Shown piece after piece: positions 53,561-62,268 of a stretch of DNA of 64,000 bases. The notes beneath the pieces were generated by a model. That model was not told where the DNA came from, did not search any database, and worked only from the letters and a program-made list of their open reading frames with translations. The DNA is taken from contig JAFKEW010000046.1 in NCBI GenBank assembly GCA_017308375.1, forward strand, positions 22,275 through 86,274, written 5' to 3'. Both the position numbers and the translations under genes were made by a program. Positions within the stretch are counted from its first letter, which is position 1. The number at the start of each line of letters is the position of its first letter. This DNA comes from Alphaproteobacteria bacterium (GTDB lineage: Bacteria; Pseudomonadota; Alphaproteobacteria; Micropepsales; Micropepsaceae).

Positions 53561-54277
53561 TCAAAGCTCCTTCGGGCGCGGGTCGGCGCCATACCGCCGT
53601 TGCAGCCAGCGCACGCCGCGAATGTCGGCGACGCCCACCAGCATCCGTTGCAGATTGCCGTACTTCGATTGCCCGTGCAGCCGCGGGCGATGGTTCACCG
53701 GCAGAAAGCGCACCGCGTAACCCTCGCGCAGCATCAGCGTGGTCATGAAGCGGTGCTGATGGTCGAAATAGGGCAGGGCGAGGAATGCTTCGCGCCGGAA
53801 TGCCTTGATCCCGCAGCCGGAGTCGGCGGCCGTGTCCTTCAGCATCCGCTGGCGATAGGCATTGGCAAGGCGTGAGGCCCACTTTCGCGCCGCGCTGTCC
53901 TGCCGTTTCACCCGCACGCCCGAAACCATGCCGGTCGCGCCATCGCTTTCCAGCATCGCGATCAGGCGCGGCAGGTCGGCAGGGTCGTTCTGCCCATCGC
54001 CATCCAGGGTTGCGATGATGGCCCCTTGCGCCGCCATTACGCCGGTGCGGATGGCGCGGCTCTGCCCGGCATTGCGGCCATGGCGGATGATGCGTAAGTG
54101 GGCGATCTCGCCTTTCAGCGCCAGAAGGTCCTCCGCCGTGCGGTCGGTGGAGGCATCGTCGACAAAGATGATTTCGGTGTTGTCGCCGCCCACCGCCGCC
54201 ATGATCTCGCGCGCCAGCGGCCCGGCATTGCCGGCTTCGTCTTTCACGGGCACGACGATGGAAAGTGCAATCGGCAT
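53561..54277 (-). CDS. Glycosyltransferase family 2 (dolichol-phosphate-mannose-synthase-like)
   Basis: A 238-residue soluble GT-A glycosyltransferase. IALSIVVPVKDEAGN is the nucleotide-binding start, IIFVDDASTDRT the first acidic motif, IIATLDGDGQNDP the DxD-type site, and GCGIKAFRREAFLALPYF the acceptor motif. Such enzymes load a sugar onto a polyprenyl phosphate carrier for a membrane glycosyltransferase. I take the ATG at 54277; the frame upstream to 54358 has no family likeness. It is the first gene of a unit with LAB_N and diverges from the ArnT-like gene. Confidence 0.9.
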   Translation of the reverse strand: MPIALSIVVPVKDEAGNAGPLAREIMAAVGGDNTEIIFVDDASTDRTAEDLLALKGEIAHLRIIRHGRNAGQSRAIRTGVMAAQGAIIATLDGDGQNDPADLPRLIAMLESDGATGMVSGVRVKRQDSAARKWASRLANAYRQRMLKDTAADSGCGIKAFRREAFLALPYFDHQHRFMTTLMLREGYAVRFLPVNHRPRLHGQSKYGNLQRMLVGVADIRGVRWLQRRYGADPRPKEL

Positions 54278-54362
54278 GGGTCCGGCGGGTTCCGTTCTGG
54301 TTGTGCGGGCTACCCGCCCGCCGCGCCGCGCCTTATACAGGGATGGGCTCATCCTCAACAGA

Positions 54363-56084
54363 GTGCGTTCTGGGGCGCGAAACGGTTTGTCTGGCGAAAG
54401 CGTCTCCGAAACACCGCTTGCTGAGCGGATTTATGCCGCCTGCACCCGGCGGCCCGTGCTCGTGCTGTTTTTGCTTTGTCTGGCACTATGGCTGCCCGGC
54501 ATCCTGAGCCTCCCGGCGATGGACCGGGACGAGGCCCGCTTCGCCCAGGCCTCGAAACAAATGGTCGAAACCGGCAATCTGGTCGACATCCGTTTCGGCA
54601 CCGTGCCCCGCTACAAAAAGCCCATCGGCATCTACTGGCTTCAGGCTGCCTCCACGGCCGTCTTCGGCCATGGTGCCCTGAATGCGATCTGGACTTATCG
54701 CGTCCCTTCCTTCCTCGGCGGCTTCGCAGCGGTGCTTCTCACCTTCTGGCTGGTGCGCGCCATCGGCCCGCCCTCGGTGGCGTTCGCGGCCGCGCTGCTG
54801 CTCGCGCTTTGTTTGCTGCTGGCCGTCGAATCGATCATCGCCACCACCGATGCGGTGCTGCTCGCGACCGTGGTGGCGGGGCAGGGTGTGCTGCTGCGCG
54901 CCTATCTGGCCGCGCGCGATTCCGCGCGCGCGCCGCCCGGCCTCGCGCTGATTCTCATCGGCTGGGCCGCCATCGGCATCGGCGTGCTGATCAAGGGGCC
55001 GGTCACGCCGGTGATCTGTCTCTTCACCGCTCTCCTGCTTTCGCTGTGGGACCGGCAGTGGTCCTGGCTCCGCACACTTCGCCCGTTGCGCGGGCTTGGC
55101 GTGCTGCTGCTGATCGTGCTGCCCTGGCTCATTGCCATCGGCATTGAAAGTCATGGCGCCTTCTTTGCCCAGTCGCTTGGGCATGATTTCGCGGGCAAGC
55201 TCGGCACCGGGCAGGAAAGTCATGGCGCGCCGCCCGGTTATTATCTCGCGCTCTCCACCATCACGCTGTGGCCCGCCACCCTGTTCCTGATCCCGGCGCT
55301 GGTATCCGCGGTTCGCAACCGGCGCGATCCCGCCATCCGCTTCCTGCTGGTCTGGGCCGGGCTGGTGTGGATCGCCGCCGAACTGGTGCCGACCAAGCTG
55401 CCGCATTATGTGCTGCCCGCCTTCCCGGCGCTGATGGCGCTTGCCGCCCTGTGGTTTGGCGCGGTGAAGGCGCCGCTTTCCCGCGCGCAGCGTTATCTGG
55501 TTGGCGTGGCCGCGGTGCAGTTCGCTGTCGGCATGGCGCTGATCGTGGCCGCCCCCATTCTCGCGCCGCGGTTTTACGGTCATGGTCCGCTGCCGTTGTG
55601 GTTTGTGCTGGCCGGTCTTGCCGGCGCGGTCATCGGGCTCGTGGCCCTGCTGAATGCCTGCCACCGCGCCTTTCATCCGGCGCTGACGTTCACCGCTGCT
55701 GCTGCGGTTCTTCTCTACGGCGTCGTCACCGTCGGCGGCGCCCCGCGCCTCGACCGCTTGTGGGTTTCCGAACATGCCGCGGCGCTCGTGGCGCACAATG
55801 CCCGGCCGGGCGACCCGCCGCCGATCCTGATCGGCTATCAGGAGCCGAGCCTGGTGTTTCTCCTTGGCACACACACCCGCCTGCCCGCTAGCGGGGATGC
55901 TGCCGCCGCCGCCGCACGGAACGGCGGTCTTGCACTGGTCGAAGAACGGGACCGCAGCGGCTTCCTCGCACATCTGTCGGCGCTGGGCGCAAACGCACAT
56001 GCCCTTGGTCAGGTCTCGGGACTCAATTACTCGCGCGGCAAGCCGGTGCGCATCACGCTCTACCGCGTGAAGCCCGCACCTTGA
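54363..56084 (+). CDS. ArnT-like membrane glycosyltransferase (GT39/GT83 family)
   Basis: About 573 residues with some twelve hydrophobic segments. The diagnostic first periplasmic loop PAMDRDEARFAQASKQMVE has the catalytic Asp/Glu of lipid A aminoarabinose transferase and protein mannosyltransferases, and YKKPIGIYWLQAAS follows as in ArnT. It would transfer a sugar from a polyprenyl phosphate donor, made by the neighbouring GT2 enzyme, to lipid A or another envelope acceptor. The start is uncertain: GTG at 54363 or TTG at 54387; the open frame further upstream overlaps the antisense GT2 gene and is not coding. Confidence 0.87.
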   Translation: MRSGARNGLSGESVSETPLAERIYAACTRRPVLVLFLLCLALWLPGILSLPAMDRDEARFAQASKQMVETGNLVDIRFGTVPRYKKPIGIYWLQAASTAVFGHGALNAIWTYRVPSFLGGFAAVLLTFWLVRAIGPPSVAFAAALLLALCLLLAVESIIATTDAVLLATVVAGQGVLLRAYLAARDSARAPPGLALILIGWAAIGIGVLIKGPVTPVICLFTALLLSLWDRQWSWLRTLRPLRGLGVLLLIVLPWLIAIGIESHGAFFAQSLGHDFAGKLGTGQESHGAPPGYYLALSTITLWPATLFLIPALVSAVRNRRDPAIRFLLVWAGLVWIAAELVPTKLPHYVLPAFPALMALAALWFGAVKAPLSRAQRYLVGVAAVQFAVGMALIVAAPILAPRFYGHGPLPLWFVLAGLAGAVIGLVALLNACHRAFHPALTFTAAAAVLLYGVVTVGGAPRLDRLWVSEHAAALVAHNARPGDPPPILIGYQEPSLVFLLGTHTRLPASGDAAAAAARNGGLALVEERDRSGFLAHLSALGANAHALGQVSGLNYSRGKPVRITLYRVKPAP

Positions 56085-56479
56085 ATGTGGTTTGCAGAAC
56101 TGCGCGCTTACAAGCCGTAGTCACGGCGCACACGCGGTGAATGTCTCGCCCTTCCATGCCGGGCCTGCGCGTCGCGCCAGAAGGATGGCTGAGACATGAA
56201 TGCGTTCCAAACTCCGCCTTGTCTGCCGGTGTATTCATCCCGGCCGCCTCCATGGCGTTTTTGCCCGGCAGACATGCTCGCGGTTTTACTTGGATGATCT
56301 TCAATATTCGCCGCCTTTACTTGAAACTGTTGCAGACTAGATTCACTCCCCCCAAATACTCGCGAAGCTTCACTTGACGAGCTTTTGAAACGTACTAAAT
56401 ATCCGAATCTCGTTGTGCCGTTTGATGGGAAGCCGATGGGGCTTTCGAGGCACACGCGCTGGAGTTTCAAGAGACACCA
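56085..56479. other. 395-base intergenic region of lower GC before the kamA cassette
   Basis: No recognised gene. The last 150 bases are AT-richer than the surroundings. A frame on the plus strand is open from 56325 to a TGA at 56481-56483 that overlaps the kamA ATG (ATGA). Possible starts are TTG 56385, GTG 56415 and ATG 56436; the last follows GGGAAG and would encode only 15 residues. Its third codon positions are not GC-rich, unlike real genes here, so it may be a decayed gene end or a leader peptide. A minus-strand frame (56108-56506) has no family resemblance. Confidence 0.4.
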
Positions 56480-57790
56480 ATGAGTCTCATCACGATGCGG
56501 GGGCATGCGTTAAAGCCTCCATTGCGGCCGGTGCCCGACAAGCCCAAGCCTGACATCGAAACCTCCCTCAAAATCGCAAAATCCGGCACTCTTACGGCGC
56601 TCCACACCGCGCCGCACAAGCACATCCTGCGCTTTCCCGTCGGTGCCGAGACCCGCGCCTTCTATCGCCGCTTCTATCCCGGAACGTCCACGGTCGAATG
56701 GAACGACTGGCGCTGGCAGATGCGCACCCGTATCCGCACGCTGGACGAGCTGTCGCGAATCTTCCGTCTTTCGCCGGATGAGCACGATGCCGTCGCCCGC
56801 CATCAGGGTTCGCTGCCGGTCGGCATCACGCCCTATTACGCCAGCCTGATGGGGCTGGACGATCCGCAGGAAGCCTTGCGCCGCACCCACATCATGACCG
56901 GCGACGAATATCTGCGCACGGCGGGGGAGGCGGACGATCCCCTGGGCGAGGATCACGATACCCCGGTCCCCGGCCTCGTCCACCGCTATCCCGACCGCGT
57001 GCTGTTCCTCACCACCGGCACCTGCTCCACCTATTGCCGCTACTGCACGCGTTCGCGTCTGGTCGGCAATCCGGGCGGCGAATATCAGTTCTCGGTGCGG
57101 CAGTGGGAAGCGGCCATCGCTTATATCGAGGCGCATACCGAGGTGCGCGACGTGCTGCTTTCGGGCGGCGATCCCTTCACCATCGGCGATGACAAGCTCG
57201 ACTGGCTGCTCGGCCGCCTGCGCGCGATCAAGCACATCGAATTCCTGCGCATCGGCTCCAAAATGCCGGTGGTGCTGCCGCAACGCATCACCAGGGATCT
57301 GATCCGGATTCTGCGCAAGCACAGCCCCCTATGGATGAGCATCCATGTCACCCACCCGGCCGAAATGACGCCGGAGGTGACGGAATCGTTCGCCCGTCTC
57401 GCCGATGCCGGCATCCCGCTCGGCAGTCAGACGGTGCTGCTCAAGGGCGTCAACGACGATCCCGCCATCATGACGGAATTGATGCACGGCCTGCTGCTGC
57501 GCCGGGTGAAGCCCTATTACCTTTATCAGTGCGACCCGATCAGCGGCTCCGCCCATTTCCGCACCAGCGTGGACAAGGGGCTGGAGATCATTTCCGCCCT
57601 GCGCGGCCACACCACCGGCTATGCCACGCCGATGTATGTGATCGATGCGCCCAATGGCGGCGGCAAGATCCAGCTCGCACCCGATCCCGTGGTGGGGCGC
57701 GACGGCATCGACCTGCTGTTGCGCAATTTTGAAGGCAAGGTGTTCCGCTACCCGGATCCGGACGGCACGCTCGGCCGCAAACATGCGTAA
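56480..57790 (+). CDS. kamA: KamA family radical SAM enzyme (lysine 2,3-aminomutase-like)
   Basis: A 436-residue radical SAM, PLP-dependent aminomutase that shifts an alpha-amino group to the beta position. The [4Fe-4S] cluster motif is C182-x3-C186-x2-C189 (CSTYCRYCTRSRLVG), the SAM-binding LLSGGDPFTI follows, and the PLP lysine lies in IDAPNGGGKIQL at K396. N-terminal WNDWRWQMRTRIRTLDEL is typical of the family. Lysine is the likely substrate but glutamate or another amino acid cannot be excluded. The ATG overlaps the stop of a short upstream frame. Two ATP-grasp genes and an acetyltransferase follow closely, so the beta-amino acid is probably conjugated further. Confidence 0.92.
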   Translation: MSLITMRGHALKPPLRPVPDKPKPDIETSLKIAKSGTLTALHTAPHKHILRFPVGAETRAFYRRFYPGTSTVEWNDWRWQMRTRIRTLDELSRIFRLSPDEHDAVARHQGSLPVGITPYYASLMGLDDPQEALRRTHIMTGDEYLRTAGEADDPLGEDHDTPVPGLVHRYPDRVLFLTTGTCSTYCRYCTRSRLVGNPGGEYQFSVRQWEAAIAYIEAHTEVRDVLLSGGDPFTIGDDKLDWLLGRLRAIKHIEFLRIGSKMPVVLPQRITRDLIRILRKHSPLWMSIHVTHPAEMTPEVTESFARLADAGIPLGSQTVLLKGVNDDPAIMTELMHGLLLRRVKPYYLYQCDPISGSAHFRTSVDKGLEIISALRGHTTGYATPMYVIDAPNGGGKIQLAPDPVVGRDGIDLLLRNFEGKVFRYPDPDGTLGRKHA

Positions 57791-57823
57791 GTCTCCACTT
57801 TCGCCTCCCCCTGGCTGACGGTC

Positions 57824-58825
57824 ATGCGCATCGGCATCACCTATGACCTCCGTGCCGATTATCTCGCCATGGGATATGGTGAGGAGGAAACGGCGGAGTT
57901 CGACAGCGAGATCACCATCGCCGCCATCGCAGATGCGCTCGCGGCCCTTGGTTGGGATGTGGTGCGCATCGGCAATGTGGTGCAGTTGACCGCCCGCCTT
58001 GCCGCCGGCGAACGCTTCGATGCGGTGTTCAACATCTGCGAAGGGCTGAAGGGGCTGGCGCGGGAAGCGCAGGTGCCTGCCCTGCTCGAAGCCTTCGGGA
58101 TTCCCTACGTCTTTTCCGATCCGCTGACCCTTTGCCTCGCGCTCGACAAGGCGATGGCAAAGCGTGTGGCGCGCGATTGCGGCGTGCCGACGGCGGATTT
58201 CGCGGTTCTTTCCTGTGCGGCGGATGCCGCCGATGTCACGCTGCCTTATCCGCTGTTCCTGAAGCCGGTGGCCGAAGGCTCCGGTAAGGGTGTCGATGCC
58301 CATTCGAAGGTAGACGATGCCCAGGGCCTCGCCCGTGTCGCGGCCGAATTGCGCGCCCGTTTCGATCAGCCGGTGCTGGCGGAAACCTTCCTGCCGGGGC
58401 GCGAATTCACCGTCGGCATCATCGGCACGGGCGATGCGGCGTATGTCCTCGGCGTCAGCGAAATCCGTCCGGGTGAGAATTATGTCGGCCATGGCTACGG
58501 CCTCGCCAACAAGGAAGATTGGGAAGACAAGGTCCTGATTGCGGAGGCTGATGCGGTTTCCGCCGCCGCCGCCGGTGCGGTCGCGCTGGCCGCGTGGCGG
58601 GCCTTGCGCTGCCGCGATGGCGGCCGGGTCGATATCCGCGAAGATGCAAATGGCCGGCCCCATTTCATCGAGGTCAATCCGCTCGCCGGTCTGCGCCCGG
58701 ATTATTCTGATCTTTGCTTCATCGCGGGCCACAGGGGGCTTTCCTATCGCGATCTGATCGGCCGCATCATGGATGCGTTTCTGCGCCGGCATCCCGAATT
58801 GCGGGCGCGTGCCCGGGCGGCCTGA
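57824..58825 (+). CDS. D-Ala-D-Ala-ligase-like ATP-grasp enzyme, copy 1
   Basis: A 333-residue ATP-grasp carboxylate-amine ligase. N-terminal MRIGITYDLRADYLAMGYGEE and DAVFNICEGLKG resemble D-alanine-D-alanine ligases (compare FNxxEG), LPYPLFLKPVAEGSGKGVDA binds ATP, and IREDANGRPHFIEVNPLAGL holds the Mg-binding Glu and Asn. Since true cell-wall Ddl is normally by the mur cluster, this is a specialised ligase. It lies 33 bases after kamA and one base before a second ligase gene. It probably activates a carboxylate with ATP to join it to an amine, perhaps the beta-amino acid from KamA (inference). Confidence 0.88.
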   Translation: MRIGITYDLRADYLAMGYGEEETAEFDSEITIAAIADALAALGWDVVRIGNVVQLTARLAAGERFDAVFNICEGLKGLAREAQVPALLEAFGIPYVFSDPLTLCLALDKAMAKRVARDCGVPTADFAVLSCAADAADVTLPYPLFLKPVAEGSGKGVDAHSKVDDAQGLARVAAELRARFDQPVLAETFLPGREFTVGIIGTGDAAYVLGVSEIRPGENYVGHGYGLANKEDWEDKVLIAEADAVSAAAAGAVALAAWRALRCRDGGRVDIREDANGRPHFIEVNPLAGLRPDYSDLCFIAGHRGLSYRDLIGRIMDAFLRRHPELRARARAA

Positions 58826-58826
58826 G

Positions 58827-59834
58827 ATGCGGGTGCTGATCCTTCATTCCGACATCGCCCCCGGCGCCCCGCCGGATGAGCAGGATACGCTGGTTCAGGC
58901 CAATGCCATCGCCACAGCCCTGAACGGCCGTGGCCATCGCGCCGTCACCGCGCCATTCGTGGCCGATCCTGCCCGGCTGGCCGCATTGGCCGCCGAAGCG
59001 GACGTTCTGTTCAATCTGGTGGAGTCGGTCGATGGCTCCGGCTTCAAGGCGGCGGAGGCCGCGGCACTTTTCTTCTCCACGCTCGGCATTCCCTGCACCG
59101 GTTCGCCCGCATCCGCTCTGGTGCTGACGGGGGACAAACCGGAAAGCAAACGCCGCCTCGCCGCCGCCGGTCTTGCCACACCCGCATGGGCCATGCCACC
59201 CGATTGGCAGGGTTTGCGCGATGATCTGCCCTACATCGTCAAATCGGCGCGGGAAGATGCCTCCATCGGCCTCGACGATGGCGCGGTGCTCACGGGCCGT
59301 GGCGCCATCATCGCCCGCGCCGCCGCCTCTGCTGCCGCGTATGGCGGCCTCTGGTTCGCGGAGGAATATCTTACCGGCCGCGAATTCAATGTCGCCCTGC
59401 TGGATGAGGCAGGTGTCCCCATCGTCCTCCCCATCGCGGAGATGCGCTTTGCCGATTGGCCTTCGGACCGGCCGCGCATCGTCGGTTATCGCGCCAAATG
59501 GGATGAGGCTTCGTTCGAGGCGCGAAAGACGGTACGCGATTTTTCCTGGGCGTCGCGTGAGCCGGAATTGAACGCGGCCCTGCACGCGCTCGCCACACAG
59601 GCATGGGCACTGTTCGGCCTCGGCGGCTATGCCCGCGTCGATCTCCGTTGCCGCGCCGATGGCACGCCCACGATCCTTGAGGTCAACACCAATCCATGCC
59701 TGTCGCCCGATGCAGGTTTCGCGGCGGCGGCGGAACAGCAGGGTTACGCCTATGCCGGACTTGTCGAACGTGTTGTCGCGGCCGCCCATACGCCTGCGCA
59801 GTCCGCTGTGCGCGGCCGATCCGGCGCGGATTGA
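58827..59834 (+). CDS. D-Ala-D-Ala-ligase-like ATP-grasp enzyme, copy 2
   Basis: A 335-residue paralogue-class ATP-grasp ligase. VLILHSDIAPGAPPDEQDT begins the first domain, DVLFNLVESVDGSG corresponds to the ligase FNxxE motif, LGIPCTGSPASALVLTGDKP the hinge, DLPYIVKSAREDASIGLDDG the ATP-binding strand and VDLRCRADGTPTILEVNTNP the metal-binding Glu/Asn. It is only distantly similar to the preceding ligase, so the two probably catalyse different steps. The ATG at 58827 follows the previous stop by one base; the GNAT gene starts 83 bases before its end. Confidence 0.88.
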   Translation: MRVLILHSDIAPGAPPDEQDTLVQANAIATALNGRGHRAVTAPFVADPARLAALAAEADVLFNLVESVDGSGFKAAEAAALFFSTLGIPCTGSPASALVLTGDKPESKRRLAAAGLATPAWAMPPDWQGLRDDLPYIVKSAREDASIGLDDGAVLTGRGAIIARAAASAAAYGGLWFAEEYLTGREFNVALLDEAGVPIVLPIAEMRFADWPSDRPRIVGYRAKWDEASFEARKTVRDFSWASREPELNAALHALATQAWALFGLGGYARVDLRCRADGTPTILEVNTNPCLSPDAGFAAAAEQQGYAYAGLVERVVAAAHTPAQSAVRGRSGAD

Positions 59835-60264
59835 GGCGCTGGTCCGTGCGGCCGGTGTGTTCAACGCGGCCGAAATCGCCATCGCGCGCGAACTGGTGGT
59901 GGAAACGCTTGCCCGTGGCGAGGATGCTGCCGGTTATCATTTCCTGATCGCGGATCAGGGCGATGCGGTTGCCGGTTATGCCTGTTACGGCCCGATCCCG
60001 GCCACCGAAAACCGTTTCGAGCTTTACTGGATCGCGGTTTCACCCGCCGCACGGCGCGGCGGTCTGGGGCAGCAATTGATGGCGGCGGCGGAAATGGGCG
60101 CGCGGGCAAAAGGCGCCACGCATCTTTTTGCCGAAGCGTCAGACCGCGCCGACAGCCAGCCGGTGCACGCCTTCTATCGTGCCTGCGGTTACACGCTGCA
60201 TGCGCGTGTGCCGGATTACCATACCGATGGCGACGGGCTCGCCATCTTCGGCAAGAGGCTTTGA
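59752..60264 (+). CDS. GNAT family N-acetyltransferase
   Basis: A 170-residue acetyltransferase. FELYWIAVSPAARRGGLGQQ is the acetyl-CoA-binding motif A (RxxGxG-type RRGGLG), and VHAFYRACGYTLHARV the closing motif B. Central YACYGPIPATEN is typical of the small-amine GNATs. The start at 59752 (MPDLSNVLSRPP) lies inside the preceding ligase gene, an 83-base overlap; an earlier frame start at 59629 gives an unlikely Arg-rich N-terminus. As last gene of the cassette it may acetylate the product or a beta-amino group, comparable to AblB acting on beta-lysine after AblA. Confidence 0.87.
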   Translation: MPDLSNVLSRPPIRLRSPLCAADPARIEALVRAAGVFNAAEIAIARELVVETLARGEDAAGYHFLIADQGDAVAGYACYGPIPATENRFELYWIAVSPAARRGGLGQQLMAAAEMGARAKGATHLFAEASDRADSQPVHAFYRACGYTLHARVPDYHTDGDGLAIFGKRL

Positions 60265-60269
60265 TTATT

Positions 60270-61244
60270 TTAAAGCCAGCCGCGGCGCTTGAACCAGAGA
60301 TAGGGCACCACGGCGGATGCGATCATCACCAGAATCGAGATCGGATAACCGGCGGGTGAACTCAGCTCCGGCATATGGGTGAAGTTCATGCCCCAGATCG
60401 ATGCGAACAAGGTCGGCGGCAGGAACACCATCGCCGCCACCGACATGATCTTGATGATGTTGTTCTGCTCGATATTGATCAGGCCCAGCATCGCATCCTG
60501 CAGATAGTTCAGCTTGCTGCCGAGATAGGAAGAGTGGTCCTGCAGCGATTGCACATCGCGGGTCAGCGTCTTGATATGGGTGCGCACGTCTTTTGAGGTG
60601 CGGCCCTCCAGTGCCTGGGTCAGGAAGGTCAGCATCCGCCCCACGGTCAGAAGGCTTTCGCGCATCTTGCCGGTCAGGTCGTGCTTGCGGCCCAGCCGGC
60701 GCAGCACATCCTGGTGGTCGCTCGCCTGCGGTTTGCGGTTTGGCGCGGGGTCGAAAATCTCGCGCGACAATTCCTCGATGCCGGCGCCCGCGCGCTCCAG
60801 CACGTCGGCCATCCGGTCGATCAGCACATCCAGAATGGACATCAGCACCATGTCCGCCTTGGTCGCGCTGATCGTCAGCCGTTCGCAACGCGCGGCAAAA
60901 GTGCGGAACGGCTGCGGGTCGATATAGCGCACGGTCACCAGCCGGTCATGCGCCAGCACAAAGCTGACCACATCGGCCACCGGGCGGTCGCTTTCGGTAT
61001 TGGCCAGCACCAGCGCGGTCATGAACACGCCGCCGTCTTCCTGATACAGGCGGCTGGAAATCTCGATCTCTTCCATGTCGGCGCGGGTGGGCAATTCCAT
61101 GTTCAGCATGGCGTTGACCATCTGGCGTTCTTCCGCCGTGGGGGTAACAAGGTCGATCCACAGCGTCTCGGGCGCGATCGTGCCGCCTTCGGGGATCACC
61201 GTACCTTTAAGGCCACCGTTCTGGAGCTGATAGGCTTTCAGCAT
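60270..61244 (-). CDS. corA: Magnesium/cobalt transporter CorA
   Basis: A 324-residue pentameric ion channel. The large cytoplasmic N-terminal domain (MLKAYQLQNGGLKGTV to about 260) is followed by two membrane helices, the first ending in the signature GMN (SIWGMNFTHMPEL) that forms the selectivity filter, and a short basic C-terminus (WFKRRGWL). It is convergent with the GNAT gene (5-base gap). A promoter should lie in the roughly 80-base gap before the znuA-like gene region. Nothing unusual in length. Confidence 0.95.
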   Translation of the reverse strand: MLKAYQLQNGGLKGTVIPEGGTIAPETLWIDLVTPTAEERQMVNAMLNMELPTRADMEEIEISSRLYQEDGGVFMTALVLANTESDRPVADVVSFVLAHDRLVTVRYIDPQPFRTFAARCERLTISATKADMVLMSILDVLIDRMADVLERAGAGIEELSREIFDPAPNRKPQASDHQDVLRRLGRKHDLTGKMRESLLTVGRMLTFLTQALEGRTSKDVRTHIKTLTRDVQSLQDHSSYLGSKLNYLQDAMLGLINIEQNNIIKIMSVAAMVFLPPTLFASIWGMNFTHMPELSSPAGYPISILVMIASAVVPYLWFKRRGWL

Positions 61245-61323
61245 GGGTGCACATCGCGTGGGCTATGCGGGAAGGGGCATTGGCGGCACATCCGCGGACC
61301 ATAACAGGTCTCTTTTGACGGCC

Positions 61324-62241
61324 TCAGGTGTGTTTGTCCAGACAGCGGATCAGCGATTGCGAAAGCCGCGCCAGCACCGTGGCGTAAAGGCCCGGCCCCG
61401 GCGCGATGTCCGCGCCCAGCGGGTCCAGCACGCCAACACGGATTCCCGTTCCCGCTTCGATGGTCTCGACCAGGCGCGGGGCGAATTGCGGCTCGCGGAA
61501 AATGCACAGCGCCTTGCGGCTCTCGGCCTCCTGGCGCAGCGCCGCGATCCGGCGCGGGCCGACCGGCCGCCCCGGCGCAATCGTCACCGCCCCCGCGGGC
61601 GAAAGCCCGAAGCGCGCCTCGAAATAATGATAGGCATCGTGAAACACGATATAGGGCTTGCCGCGCACCGGCTTCAGTGCCGCCGCCAGTTTGCGTTCCT
61701 GCGCTTCGATGGCCGCGATGCTTTTCACCGCGTTGTCCCGATAGCGCGCCGCGTTCGCCGGATCGGCCTTCGCCAATGCGCCCGCAATCGCGCGCGTCAT
61801 CGCCACCGCGTTCTGCGGGTCCAGCCAGATATGCGGGTCATAGCTTCCGGCGTGATCGTGCCCGTCATCCTGCCACAATCCACCATGCCTGGCCCGCAAC
61901 CGTTTGACGCCGGGTGCGGTTTCCAGTGTGACCAGCATCGCGCGCGTGCCAAGGGTCGCAACCGGCGTGGTCATGAAGGTTTCAAGATCGGGCCCGATCC
62001 AGAAGATCACCCCGGCCTGCGCAATCTTCTGCGCGTCCGATGGCTTCAGTTCGTAAGTGTGTTCCGAACGCTCGCCCCCGATCATCAATTCGGGCGTGCC
62101 CACACCCGCCATCACGGCCGCCACCAGCGAATGCACCGGCTTGATGGTGGCCAGCACCGGCGGCGCCGTCCCGGCCGATGCGGGTGCGGCGATGAGAAGG
62201 GCGAGGAGTGGCAAAACCAGCCCGCGAAATCTAGACTTCAT
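61324..62241 (-). CDS. znuA: Zinc ABC transporter substrate-binding protein (ZnuA-like)
   Basis: A 305-residue periplasmic metal-binding protein of the TroA/ZnuA class. Signal LPLLALLIAAPASA; first ligand in VLATIKPVHSLVAAV; a short charged loop with His (WQDDGHDHAGSYDPHIWLD), YIVFHDAYHYFEARFG, and late Asp/His ligands near LDPLGADIAPGPGLY. The His-rich loop is short for a ZnuA, and no permease (ZnuB) or ATPase (ZnuC) gene is beside it. The start at 62241 has the signal directly after; the frame stays open far upstream but antisense to the dehydratase gene, and is not coding there. Confidence 0.9.
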   Translation of the reverse strand: MKSRFRGLVLPLLALLIAAPASAGTAPPVLATIKPVHSLVAAVMAGVGTPELMIGGERSEHTYELKPSDAQKIAQAGVIFWIGPDLETFMTTPVATLGTRAMLVTLETAPGVKRLRARHGGLWQDDGHDHAGSYDPHIWLDPQNAVAMTRAIAGALAKADPANAARYRDNAVKSIAAIEAQERKLAAALKPVRGKPYIVFHDAYHYFEARFGLSPAGAVTIAPGRPVGPRRIAALRQEAESRKALCIFREPQFAPRLVETIEAGTGIRVGVLDPLGADIAPGPGLYATVLARLSQSLIRCLDKHT

Positions 62242-62268
62242 GGTGTCTTTCCTTGCCCCGTTTTCACG

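Noticed and set aside
53862..54362. Upstream extension of the ArnT-like frame
   Set aside because: Antisense to the GT2 gene and Ser/Arg/Pro-rich; the family domain begins after 54387.
54486..56000. 504-residue minus-strand frame opposite the ArnT-like gene
   Set aside because: Highly repetitive Arg/Gln/Gly composition mirrors membrane-protein codons; no start or domain.
56108..56506. Minus-strand 132-residue frame before kamA
   Set aside because: No family resemblance, and it runs through the kamA start region on the opposite strand.
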